Shown: positions 1 to 7,405 of the stretch, piece after piece
Position numbering within the stretch: the stretch's first letter is position 1
How the letters are laid out: each line of letters opens with the position of its first letter
Source of the DNA: Leptotrichia wadei
GTDB taxonomy: Bacteria > Fusobacteriota > Fusobacteriia > Fusobacteriales > Leptotrichiaceae
Direction: 5' to 3'
Assembly (NCBI RefSeq): GCF_007990445.1
Contig: NZ_AP019841.1
Coordinates: forward strand, 372,001-436,000
Length of the DNA: 64,000 nt
The notes under the pieces: model-generated
The model's input: only the letters and a program-made list of their open reading frames with translations
Databases searched by the model: none
Told to the model about the DNA's origin: nothing
Position numbers and translations under genes: made by a program

Positions 1-597
1 GAAATTCAAAAAATACCAAGTAGCGATAAAGTAATTGGACTTGATTTTTCAATGTCTGAATTATTTGTCAGTTCTGAAAACCAAAGAGCTGATTATCCAA
101 GATATTTTAGGATGTTGGAGAAAAAATTGAAAAAATTACAAAAATCATTATCAAGAAAAGTTAAATTTTCTAAAAATTGGTATAAGCAAAAAGCGAAAAT
201 ATCAAAATTGCATGAGTATATTAAAAATTGTCGAAGAGATTTTTTGCATAAATTATCGAAAAAATTGTCTGAAGAATACAATGCTGTGGTTGTTGAGAAT
301 TTGAATATGAAAGGGATGAGTCAGGCATTAAATTTTGGGAAAAGTGTAGGAGACAATGGATGGGTAATGTTTTTGAGGATGCTTAAGTATAAACTGATGT
401 TTTTAGGAAAGCAATTTTTGAAGATAGATAAGTGGTTTCCATCGTCGAAAACTTGTAATAAATGTGGAAACGTTAAAGAAAAATTGAAATTATCAGAAAG
501 AAGTTATAAATGTGAGTGCTGTGGAATTGAGATTGATAGAGATTACAATGCGGCACTGAATATAAAAAACATTGGAAAAGAAATGTTGAAATATTAG
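1..597 (+). CDS. tnpB: TnpB RNA-guided nuclease, 5'-truncated by the window edge
   Basis: The reading frame is open from base 1. It corresponds to about residue 168 onward of the full-length copy at 4443-5540, so the true start lies upstream. The RuvC-like core is visible: the first catalytic Asp in IGLDFS, the Glu in VVVENLNMKG, the CxxC pairs of the zinc finger (CNKCGN and CECCG), and the last Asp in DRDYNAALNI. TnpB proteins are RNA-guided endonucleases that cut DNA next to a short motif using an RNA made from the element's right end. Compared with the other copies it has small substitutions, such as GWVMFLRMLKYKLM where they have GWGMFLRMLEYKLM, so it has begun to diverge. Whether it is active cannot be told from this fragment. 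Confidence 0.9.
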   Translation, partial: EIQKIPSSDKVIGLDFSMSELFVSSENQRADYPRYFRMLEKKLKKLQKSLSRKVKFSKNWYKQKAKISKLHEYIKNCRRDFLHKLSKKLSEEYNAVVVENLNMKGMSQALNFGKSVGDNGWVMFLRMLKYKLMFLGKQFLKIDKWFPSSKTCNKCGNVKEKLKLSERSYKCECCGIEIDRDYNAALNIKNIGKEMLKY

Positions 598-708
598 GAA
601 ATAAAAAAACAAGGCAGGGACTGTCCGAAGAGCTTGGTAAATATATTTGGCTAACAAAATCAGATACTTCCCAAGAAGTTCCCGCTTCTAAAAGCGGGAG
701 TAGTTCAC
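1..708 (+). mobile_element. IS200/IS605-type tnpB-only element, copy 1 (left part outside window)
   Basis: The right part of an insertion sequence that has two more copies in this window (4282-5653 and 60557-61452). The right end is set by comparing all three copies: similarity stops at the shared sequence GTAGTTCAC (ending at 708), and the flanks differ afterwards. The subterminal hairpin (about 679-700, arms TTCCCGCTT and AAGCGGGAG) is typical of the right ends that TnpA transposases recognise. No tnpA is present, so movement would need a transposase in trans. The left end lies outside the window. Confidence 0.85.
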
Positions 709-781
709 GTGATTTTAGCATTAAATAAAATCAAAAAGATTTCAAATTTAGTAAAAATATCAAAAAAAGTTTTAAAATAAG

Positions 782-810
782 TTGACAAAATTGAAAAAAT
801 ATATTATAAT
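782..810 (+). promoter_or_regulatory. Promoter of tRNA-Leu
   Basis: TTGACA (782-787), a 17-base spacer and TATAAT (805-810): an exact sigma-70 consensus promoter ending 21 bases before the tRNA. Confidence 0.9.
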
Positions 811-831
811 AATTGAGTAATTTGAAAATTA

Positions 832-917
832 GCCCGAGTGGTGAAATTGGTAGACGCAACGGACTCAAAATCCGTCGATTTTATATCGTGCCGGTTCGAC
901 TCCGGCCTCGGGCACCA
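832..917 (+). tRNA. tRNA-Leu (anticodon CAA)
   Basis: A class II tRNA with a long variable arm. The acceptor stem GCCCGAG/CTCGGGC pairs perfectly and is followed by an encoded ACCA end. The anticodon stem ACGGA/TCCGT encloses the loop CTCAAAA, giving anticodon CAA, which reads UUG leucine codons. The T arm carries GGTTCGA. It has its own promoter and terminator, so it is a single-gene transcript. Confidence 0.96.
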
Positions 918-949
918 ATAATATAATTAAATTTTTTCATAATGAATTG

Positions 950-976
950 CACTCTACACTTTTAGAGTGTTTTTTA
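950..976 (+). terminator. Terminator of tRNA-Leu
   Basis: Arms CACTCTA (950-956) and TAGAGTG (963-969), followed by a run of six T. Confidence 0.85.
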
Positions 977-1420
977 TTTATTATTATATAAAAAAAGAGA
1001 ATATTAAATAGTGAATTATTAGAAAATGTGTCGAAATTTTATTTCTAATGCTATTTCTCGATAAAATAATAAATTTGTTATATCTACTATGCAAGGGATC
1101 AAGACCTCTTGTCAGGAAATAAATAAAATATAATTTCTATTTTTTAAATGGGATTTAGTATAAATTAAATTTTAAAAGCATTTTTACTAAAATAATTTGT
1201 AAACTTCTTTATTATTTGGGATATTAAGGGAAACTAATAATAAAAATTTCTTGAAATTCTAAAATAAAAATGATACCATTATGACAAGAGAAAATAGTCT
1301 TGAAAATGTAGATTTTGGCTTGGATAGTTATTGGAAAGCTGTTTGAGCGGAAAGATATATCATATTTGCGGCAATTCAAAAGCTATTCAGAAAAATCATA
1401 AAAACTAGAAAAGAACTGAA
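977..1420 (+). other. Intergenic region before miaB, carrying a dispersed repeat
   Basis: I see no gene here. Bases 1092-1163 are the clearest copy of a repeat found in several intergenic regions of this window. It consists of a short hairpin-like part (CAAGGGATCAAGACCTCTTG), then AAATAAATAAAATA, then the tail AAATGGGATTTAGTATAA. The rest is AT-rich and has no convincing ORF. Confidence 0.6.
1092..1163 (+). repeat. Dispersed intergenic repeat, type copy
   Basis: Related blocks recur at 33688-33739, 44505-44570, 48687-48757, 49990-50033 and 53642-53684, and in reverse orientation at 25753-25775. All are between genes. Shared pieces are AATAAATAAAATA and AAATGGGATTTAGTATAA, with an AAGGGG/CCCCTT-type hairpin in some copies. 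It could be a miniature mobile element, or a processing or terminator module; no coding content is seen. Confidence 0.6.
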
Positions 1421-1435
1421 ATTTGGAGGGAAAAA

Positions 1436-2764
1436 GTGGAAAAAAGAGCGACAATAATAACTTATGGTTGTCAGATGAACGTAAATGAAAGTGCAAAAAT
1501 GAAACAGATGTTGCAGACAATGGGATACAGTATGACTGAAGATATTGAAAATACGGATTTGGTGTTTTTGAATACTTGTACGGTTAGAGAAGGCGCTGCT
1601 GTTAAGGTGTATGGAAAACTTGGAGATTTGAAGAGAATTAAGGAAGAAAAAGATGGGAAAATGATTATTGGAGTTACGGGGTGTTTAGCTCAAGAAGTGA
1701 GAGATGAGTTTATTAAAAAGACGCCTTATGTTGACTTGGTGCTTGGAAATCAGAATATTGGGAGAATTCCTGATCTTCTGGAAAGAATTGAATCTGGGGA
1801 AGAAACGCATATTGTTATGGTGGAGGATGAAGATGAATTACCGACTAGAGTAGATGCGGACTTTGGAGATGATATTGTAGCTTCCATTTCGATAACTTAT
1901 GGATGCAATAATTACTGTACTTTCTGTATTGTGCCTTATGTGCGTGGAATGGAGCGTTCTGTGCCACTTAATGAAGTTGTGAGGGATGTTGAGCAGTATA
2001 CTAAAAAAGGATATAAGGAAATATTGTTTTTGGGGCAAAATGTAAATTCATACGGAAGTGATTTTGCAAACGGGCAAGATAATTTTGCTGAACTTTTGGA
2101 GCAAAGTGCAAATGTGGAAGGAGATTTCTGGATAAAATATGTGTCACCACATCCAAAGGACTTTAGCGATGAAGTAATCGATACGATTGCAAGAAATCCT
2201 AAAATAGCTAGAATGTTACATCTGCCATTACAATCAGGATCTACAAAAATTTTGAATGCAATGAATAGAGGATATACAAAGGAGGAATTTATTGCGCTTG
2301 CTAGGAAAATTAAGGAAAAAGTGCCTGATATTGGGCTTACAACTGATATTATTGTAGGATTTCCAGGAGAAACAGATGAAGACTTTCAAGATACGATGGA
2401 TGTTGTAAATGAAGTTGGATTTGAAAATGCATTTATGTTTATGTATTCCAAGAGAAGCGGGACTCCTGCAGCTACAATGGAAGGGCAGGTCGATGAGCAT
2501 ACTAAAAATGAAAGATTGCAGCAGCTTATGAGACTGCAAAATATGAAGGCAAAGGAAGAAAGTCAAAAATATTTAGGGAAAATTGTAAAAGTTTTAGTTG
2601 AAGGACCTAGTAAAAAGAATCCTGAAATGTTGACTGGAAGAAGTTCTACGCATAAAATAGTTTTATTTAAAAGCGATAGAAAGGATTTGAAGGGAAAATT
2701 TGTAAATACAAGAATTTATGATGCTAAAACATGGACATTATATGGAGAGCTGGTGGAGGAATAG
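1436..2764 (+). CDS. miaB: MiaB, tRNA-2-methylthio-N6-dimethylallyladenosine synthase
   Basis: A radical-SAM methylthiotransferase that converts i6A37 to ms2i6A37 in tRNAs reading UNN codons. The N-terminal UPF0004 domain holds the auxiliary [4Fe-4S] cysteines C12, C48 and C83. The radical-SAM CxxxCxxC is C157, C161, C164 (YGCNNYCTFC). A TRAM RNA-binding domain ends the protein (about residues 375-440). At 442 residues it has normal family length. The start is GTG, 5 bases after the ribosome site GGAGGG. Its TAG stop is directly followed by the ATG of rho, so the two are translationally linked. The only doubt is between MiaB and the related MtaB/RimO; the YGCQMNVNES opening is typical of MiaB. 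Confidence 0.95.
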   Translation: MEKRATIITYGCQMNVNESAKMKQMLQTMGYSMTEDIENTDLVFLNTCTVREGAAVKVYGKLGDLKRIKEEKDGKMIIGVTGCLAQEVRDEFIKKTPYVDLVLGNQNIGRIPDLLERIESGEETHIVMVEDEDELPTRVDADFGDDIVASISITYGCNNYCTFCIVPYVRGMERSVPLNEVVRDVEQYTKKGYKEILFLGQNVNSYGSDFANGQDNFAELLEQSANVEGDFWIKYVSPHPKDFSDEVIDTIARNPKIARMLHLPLQSGSTKILNAMNRGYTKEEFIALARKIKEKVPDIGLTTDIIVGFPGETDEDFQDTMDVVNEVGFENAFMFMYSKRSGTPAATMEGQVDEHTKNERLQQLMRLQNMKAKEESQKYLGKIVKVLVEGPSKKNPEMLTGRSSTHKIVLFKSDRKDLKGKFVNTRIYDAKTWTLYGELVEE

Positions 2765-4219
2765 ATGATAAAAAAAGAAAAGGAAATTGAGGCTGAAAAG
2801 TTACTGGAAGAACAGGCAGAAACGGTAAAACCTAGAAGAGGACGGCCAAGAAAAGCTGAGGTAGATAAATCATTGGCAAATACAGAATTAGCTGAAGAAA
2901 AAAAGCAAAAACATGATGAAGAAGATTCAAGTAAAAAAACTGCCTTTGAAAATTCAAATTATGAAGAAAAAATGATAAAGGATATTCTTTCTGAAAATGT
3001 AACTAAATTGAAAAGAATGGCAAAAGAATATAAAATTGAAGGTTTTTCAGGAATGTCAAAACTTGAACTTATAAATGCTATTTTAATTAAAAAAGGTGAG
3101 GAAAGAGGGAAAACCTATGGATTTGGGAAACTGGATGTAATAGGTGATGGAAATTATGGATTTTTGAGAAATACGTCAATTGGACCTGATGTATATGTGT
3201 CGATTTCTCAAATAAAGAGATTTTTTTTAAGAAATGAAGATATTGTATTTGGGGAATTAAGAATTCCGATTGGAACAGAGAAAAATTATGGGATTTTGAA
3301 GGTTTTGCTTGTAAATGGGGATTTGCCTGAAAAATCGCTGGAACGTCCGTATTTTGATGATTTAGTGCCATCTTATCCAGATGAAAAGTTAAATTTGGGA
3401 GGTGGAGAAATTTCATCTAGAATTATAGACCTTGTTTCGCCTATTGGGAAAGGGCAGAGAGGGCTTATAGTTGCTCCGCCAAAGGCTGGGAAAACTGTGC
3501 TTCTTTCAACACTTGCAAATGATGTTATAAAATATAATCCAGAAATTGATGTCTGGATACTGCTAATTGATGAACGGCCTGAGGAAGTTACGGATATTAA
3601 GGAAAATGTGAAGGATGCGGAAGTTTATTCGGCGACTTTTGATGAAGATCCAAGAGTTCATACGGAAGTTACGGAAAATGTGCTTCAGATGGCAAAAAGA
3701 CAAGTGGAACGTGGAAAAGATATTTTAATTCTTATGGACAGCTTGACAAGGCTTGCACGTTCGTATAACATTACTATTCCATCAAGCGGGAAGTTAATTT
3801 CAGGTGGAATTGACCCAAATGCGCTTTATTATCCAAAGAGATTTTTAGGAGCTGCAAGAAATATAAAAAATGGTGGAAGTTTAACAATTATTGCAACGGC
3901 TCTTGTTGAAACTGGAAGCAGAATGGATGAAGTGATTTTTGAGGAATTTAAAGGGACAGGAAATATGGAAATCATTTTAAGCAGAACACTTGAGCAGTTG
4001 AGAATATTTCCAGCGATTGATGTGTTAAAAAGTGGAACAAGACGTGAGGAGCTTTTAATTCCAAGGAAGAATTTGGAAAAAATATGGAAATTGCGAAGAG
4101 AATTAAGTGAAATGTCTGAAGTTGAAGGAACAAGAAATTTAATTGAACTTATAAAAAAATATAAAAATAATGATGAATTATTGGAAGATTTGTATAAAAC
4201 GAAAAAAATAAATAAATAG
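2765..4219 (+). CDS. rho: Transcription termination factor Rho
   Basis: A hexameric RNA-dependent ATPase/helicase that ends transcription. Residues 1-65 form a charged extension with an AT-hook-like patch (PRRGRPRKAEV, 23-33). The Rho N-terminal helical domain follows (about 70-112), then the cold-shock-like RNA-binding domain (about 115-195) and the RecA-like motor with Walker A APPKAGKT (237-244) and Walker B ILILMDS (320-326). FKGTGNMEI, about 395-403, lies near the arginine-finger region. It starts on the base after the miaB stop. At 484 residues it is longer than the roughly 420 of E. coli Rho because of the N-terminal extension, which is common outside the Proteobacteria. Confidence 0.97.
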   Translation: MIKKEKEIEAEKLLEEQAETVKPRRGRPRKAEVDKSLANTELAEEKKQKHDEEDSSKKTAFENSNYEEKMIKDILSENVTKLKRMAKEYKIEGFSGMSKLELINAILIKKGEERGKTYGFGKLDVIGDGNYGFLRNTSIGPDVYVSISQIKRFFLRNEDIVFGELRIPIGTEKNYGILKVLLVNGDLPEKSLERPYFDDLVPSYPDEKLNLGGGEISSRIIDLVSPIGKGQRGLIVAPPKAGKTVLLSTLANDVIKYNPEIDVWILLIDERPEEVTDIKENVKDAEVYSATFDEDPRVHTEVTENVLQMAKRQVERGKDILILMDSLTRLARSYNITIPSSGKLISGGIDPNALYYPKRFLGAARNIKNGGSLTIIATALVETGSRMDEVIFEEFKGTGNMEIILSRTLEQLRIFPAIDVLKSGTRREELLIPRKNLEKIWKLRRELSEMSEVEGTRNLIELIKKYKNNDELLEDLYKTKKINK

Positions 4220-4442
4220 AAAATAGAAGGTGAATAAAAATGCTTGGGAATGTAAAAAATGAAGCTGGATTTCTATTTAACAAAAAGATAGCAAGAAGTC
4301 GTAGGCTTTCTATAAGTGGGAGATGAATTGCTTTTTTTGTAAAAAAATTGAAAAAAGGGTATATCCATGATACAATTTTTGTATAAAATATCGAAGAGAA
4401 ATAATTAAAAAAATATTCAAAATCAAGAGGAGGTGTAATTTC

Positions 4443-5540
4443 ATGAAATATAATTTAGCATTCAAATACAGGATTTATCCAAATAAAGAGCAGGAATTAT
4501 TGATAAATAAGACTTTTGGATGTGTTCGTTTTGTTTATAATACGATTTTGTACACTGCGAATAAATTTTATAAAGAAACTGGAAAAAATAAAATAATTAC
4601 ACCTGCTAGTTTGAAAAGTGAAAACCAATTTTTGAAAGAAGTAGACAGTTTGGCACTTTCAAATGCTCAATTGAATGTAAAACGATCGTTTACGAATTTC
4701 TTTCAAAAGAGAGCGAAGTTTCCAAAGTTCAAATCTAAAAAAAATAATGTTAAAAGTTATACGACAAATTGTGTGAATGATTCGATACGAATTGAAGAAA
4801 ACAAATATTTGGTTTTGCCAAAATTGAAAAGAGTAAAATTGAAATATCATAGAGAAATACCGAAGGATTACAAGATAAAGTCAGTAACACTAACAAACAG
4901 TAATGGAAATTACTATGTTTCTGTTTTGACAGAATTTAAGAAAGAAATCCAAAAAATCCCAAGTAATGATAAAGTAATTGGACTTGATTTTTCAATGTCT
5001 GAATTATTTGTCAGTTCTGAAAACCAAAGGGCTGATTATTCAAGATATTTTAGGATGTTGGAGAAAAAATTGAAGAAATTACAAAAATCATTATTGAGAA
5101 AAGTAAAATTTTCTAAAAATTGGTATAAGCAAAAAGCGAAAATATCAAAATTGCATGAGTATATCAAAAATTGCCGAAGAGATTTTTTACATAAATTATC
5201 AAAAAAATTATCTGAAATGTATAATGCTGTGGTTGTTGAGGATTTGAATATGAAAGGGATGAGCCAGTCATTAAATTTTGGTAAAAGTGTAGGAGATAAT
5301 GGATGGGGAATGTTTTTGAGAATGCTTGAGTATAAACTGATGCTTTTAGGGAAACAATTTTTGAAGATAAGTAAATGGTTTCCGTCATCGAAAACTTGCA
5401 GTAAATGTGGAAACGTTAAAGAGGAACTGAAATTATCAGAAAGAAGTTATAAATGTGAGTGCTGTGGGATTGAAATTGATAGAGATTACAATGCTGCAGT
5501 GAATATAAAAAACATTGGAAAATTGATGTTGGAATATTAG
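4443..5540 (+). CDS. tnpB: TnpB RNA-guided nuclease, full length
   Basis: A 365-residue protein with the order expected of TnpB. The N-terminal OrfB/helix-turn-helix region starts KYNLAFKYRIYPN. A linker leads into the RuvC-like nuclease with D182 (IGLDFS), E266 (VVVEDLNMKG) and D348 (DRDYNAAVNI). A zinc finger lies between the second and third RuvC motifs (C319, C322, C338, C341). All three catalytic acids are intact, so activity is plausible. The ATG follows AGGAGGTG by 6 bases. Family knowledge: TnpB uses an RNA from the element's right end to cut next to a target-adjacent motif, which usually matches the insertion target, here TTTAAC or part of it. No tnpA accompanies it. Confidence 0.93.
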   Translation: MKYNLAFKYRIYPNKEQELLINKTFGCVRFVYNTILYTANKFYKETGKNKIITPASLKSENQFLKEVDSLALSNAQLNVKRSFTNFFQKRAKFPKFKSKKNNVKSYTTNCVNDSIRIEENKYLVLPKLKRVKLKYHREIPKDYKIKSVTLTNSNGNYYVSVLTEFKKEIQKIPSNDKVIGLDFSMSELFVSSENQRADYSRYFRMLEKKLKKLQKSLLRKVKFSKNWYKQKAKISKLHEYIKNCRRDFLHKLSKKLSEMYNAVVVEDLNMKGMSQSLNFGKSVGDNGWGMFLRMLEYKLMLLGKQFLKISKWFPSSKTCSKCGNVKEELKLSERSYKCECCGIEIDRDYNAAVNIKNIGKLMLEY

Positions 5541-5653
5541 GAAAATAAAAAAAACAGGGCAGGGACTGCCCGAAGAGCTTGGTAAATATATTTGGCTAGC
5601 AAAAGCAGATACTTCCCAAGAAGCTCCCGCTTCTAAAAGCGGGAGTAGTTCAC
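5541..5653 (+). ncRNA. Predicted omega (right-end) RNA scaffold of TnpB copy 2
   Basis: In TnpB elements the guide RNA covers the 3' end of tnpB and the right end, with the guide being the flank beyond. Conserved helices are visible: GGGCA/TGCCC (about 5557-5571; copy 3 has GGGCA/TGTCC, a G-U change that keeps the pair), CTTGG/CCAAG, and the terminal CTCCCGCTT/AAGCGGGAG stem. The guide would start at about 5653 in the disrupted ORF. The 5' end probably lies inside tnpB; the boundaries are approximate. Confidence 0.5.
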
Positions 5654-5785
5654 ATGAAACTGAAAAACATATTTTAGTTCCAGGAGATATTTTGCATTTT
5701 GATGGAGTAAATTTTATTAATGGTGCTGCTTTGGAGGATTCTGAAGTTAGTGTTACATTGATAAAAAAATAGGAGCATTAAAAAA

Positions 5786-5829
5786 GGCTGTATTTCATAA
5801 ATTAATTTTATGAGGCAGCCATTTTTTTT
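5786..5829 (+). terminator. Strong terminator after the rho/IS region
   Basis: A long hairpin with outer arms GGCTG (5786-5790) and CAGCC (5816-5820), an inner TTCATAAA/TTTTATGA pairing and a following T run. It separates the plus-strand block from the convergent rnf genes. Confidence 0.85.
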
Positions 5830-5947
5830 ATTTTTATCAAAATTTTTAGTTAAAAGATATTTTTAAATAATTTTCAATATTTATATCAGTTAATCTAAAT
5901 TGCTCGTTTAAAAGGATTGCAATATTTTTAGAAGTAAATACTGGAGT

Positions 5948-7405
5948 TTATATTGCATTTTTTAGATTTTTATGAATTATTTTATTTTTACTTGAAATTA
6001 AATTTAATGTAGATATCAGAATATAAAGATATACTAGATACGGCATAGCTCCTATCTTATGGATTCCAGCAAAAATAATTGCAAAAGCAAAAATTCCAAG
6101 AGTAAGTAAAATCATTTTTCCAGAGTTTTTTAACATTTCTTCCTTTACAGCGTAACCAAATACTGCAGGTCGAAAAACTTTGTTTATAATTCGTGCAAAA
6201 GGATTTAATATTAACAGAACATAAGATAATATTTCATTTTTTATTCCAAGTATTGATAAAAGCCCAATTACAAGTCCTAACATTATTCCGTAGTATATTT
6301 TTCCTGGTGCAGATGATGGGCTTGTTGGCATATCTGTTGCCATAAAGATTCCTGTTAATAATAATCCGCCAGTTGAAACATTGCTTTTTAGAAATATTGT
6401 AACTAGAAAAAATGTTACAAACAGGCTTACTGGAATATGCCATGAAATACGATTTTTTAGCAGCAGATATAATCCTCCTAAAATTAAGGCGAATGCCGAA
6501 TAAGATCCAACAGATCCTGAGGGTGTTAATAGTAATCCGTCTAGATAGTTTGAAAACATAGAATTATTAAATCCTGTAAAAAATTTTATTCCAGATGACT
6601 GCAATAATTCTTGACTGAACCAGATTGTTCCAGAAGACATTGCAGATGAAAAAAATACAGTCATAAATTCCCAACCTATTACAGCAGGATTAAAAATGTT
6701 TTTTCCGATTCCTCCATAAATCAATTTTCCAAAAATGACTGCCATGCAGGCTCCAAAAATAACGATAGGCAATGGAGTCAACGGGGCAAGTGTCATAGCC
6801 AGAAGGATACCTGTTATAACTGCTGATAAGTCATGAACAGAATTATTGTCATTCAGGAAATATTTTGAAAAAAGTTTTTCAGTTACAACAGCGGATAAAA
6901 CGGAAAATGCTATTAAAAGAAGCGCTCTCGTTCCGTAAACTAAAGCTGAGGCGATGATAGCCGGAAATAATGATATAATTACATCTTTCATAATGTCTCT
7001 TACTTCAATTTCAGTTCTTATATATGGAGTAAAAGATAGTTTTTTTAATTTTCTTTTTTTAAAAAAACTTTTTATTATTTTTTTTCTTTTAATTTCTTTA
7101 TCACTTTCTGGAACTTCTTTTTTAGAAAATATTTTTTTTATATTAATCTTATCTTTTTTTATTTCTTTTTCTTTTATTTTTTTTACTTTTTCAAGTTTTC
7201 CAGTATTATTCAAATTTTTTACTTTATTATTATTTTTATTTGTTTCAGAATTTTGAGAGTAATTATTTTGTAATTTTTCAGTTTTTGGAAGGCTGTGAAC
7301 TGTAGAATTTAAAAGCGTGTCATCATTGTCTAAAAGTTCATTTTTACTGTTATCTTTTTTTCTGCCTAATATTTCTTCCATTAACGATTTTTCGTTATTT
7401 TTCAT
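5948..7405 (-). CDS. rnfD: RnfD-type subunit of the Rnf electron-transport complex, with long N-terminal extension
   Basis: NqrB/RnfD family. In the Rnf complex this membrane subunit carries a covalent FMN and helps couple ferredoxin:NAD+ electron transfer to ion pumping. Residues 1-125 are a soluble Lys/Asn/Glu-rich extension that I do not know from typical RnfD proteins of about 310-350 residues. Nine or so hydrophobic segments follow. HDLSAVITGILLAMTLAP and the GSVGSYSAFALILGG region are family hallmarks. The usual SGAT flavinylation motif before that last region is not visible; the closest is SSGTIWF, near residue 255. It overlaps rnfC by 11 bases. No rnfG, rnfE, rnfA or rnfB follows; the gene ends against the terminator and IS. 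Confidence 0.85.
   Translation of the reverse strand: MKNNEKSLMEEILGRKKDNSKNELLDNDDTLLNSTVHSLPKTEKLQNNYSQNSETNKNNNKVKNLNNTGKLEKVKKIKEKEIKKDKINIKKIFSKKEVPESDKEIKRKKIIKSFFKKRKLKKLSFTPYIRTEIEVRDIMKDVIISLFPAIIASALVYGTRALLLIAFSVLSAVVTEKLFSKYFLNDNNSVHDLSAVITGILLAMTLAPLTPLPIVIFGACMAVIFGKLIYGGIGKNIFNPAVIGWEFMTVFFSSAMSSGTIWFSQELLQSSGIKFFTGFNNSMFSNYLDGLLLTPSGSVGSYSAFALILGGLYLLLKNRISWHIPVSLFVTFFLVTIFLKSNVSTGGLLLTGIFMATDMPTSPSSAPGKIYYGIMLGLVIGLLSILGIKNEILSYVLLILNPFARIINKVFRPAVFGYAVKEEMLKNSGKMILLTLGIFAFAIIFAGIHKIGAMPYLVYLYILISTLNLISSKNKIIHKNLKNAI

Larger units (their letters stand above)
4282..5653 (+). mobile_element. IS200/IS605-type tnpB-only element, copy 2 (complete)
   Basis: This is the only complete copy in the window. 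The left end follows TTTAAC (4276-4281), a motif that also directly precedes copy 3 and that I recall as the IS605 target. The left end has a subterminal imperfect hairpin (about 4294-4311). tnpB follows, then a structured 3' region with the hairpin CTCCCGCTT/AAGCGGGAG near 5623-5645. The right end is at 5652 or 5653: all copies share a final C that could belong to element or flank. There are no target duplications, as expected for this single-strand, peel-and-paste family. Confidence 0.85.
4240..5772 (+). pseudogene. Small unknown ORF split by the IS copy at 4282
   Basis: After rho, a GAAGG ribosome site precedes an ATG at 4240. The frame encodes 14 residues up to the exact left edge of the insertion (codon AAC, 4279-4281). 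On the far side of the element an open frame reads ETEKHILVPGDILHFDGVNF and continues to a TAG at 5770-5772. If the element is taken as 4282-5652, the two halves join in one frame through a CAT codon and give a 53-residue protein. I do not recognise the family. Seen: both halves, the junction and the stop. Inferred: that they were one gene in the rho operon. Confidence 0.45.

Noticed and set aside
5840-5945. Coding-looking minus-strand piece after rnfD (SKNIAILLNEQFRLTDINIE)
   Set aside because: Short, no start codon or ribosome site, and only one open stretch; may be the remnant of a gene but cannot be supported as a feature.
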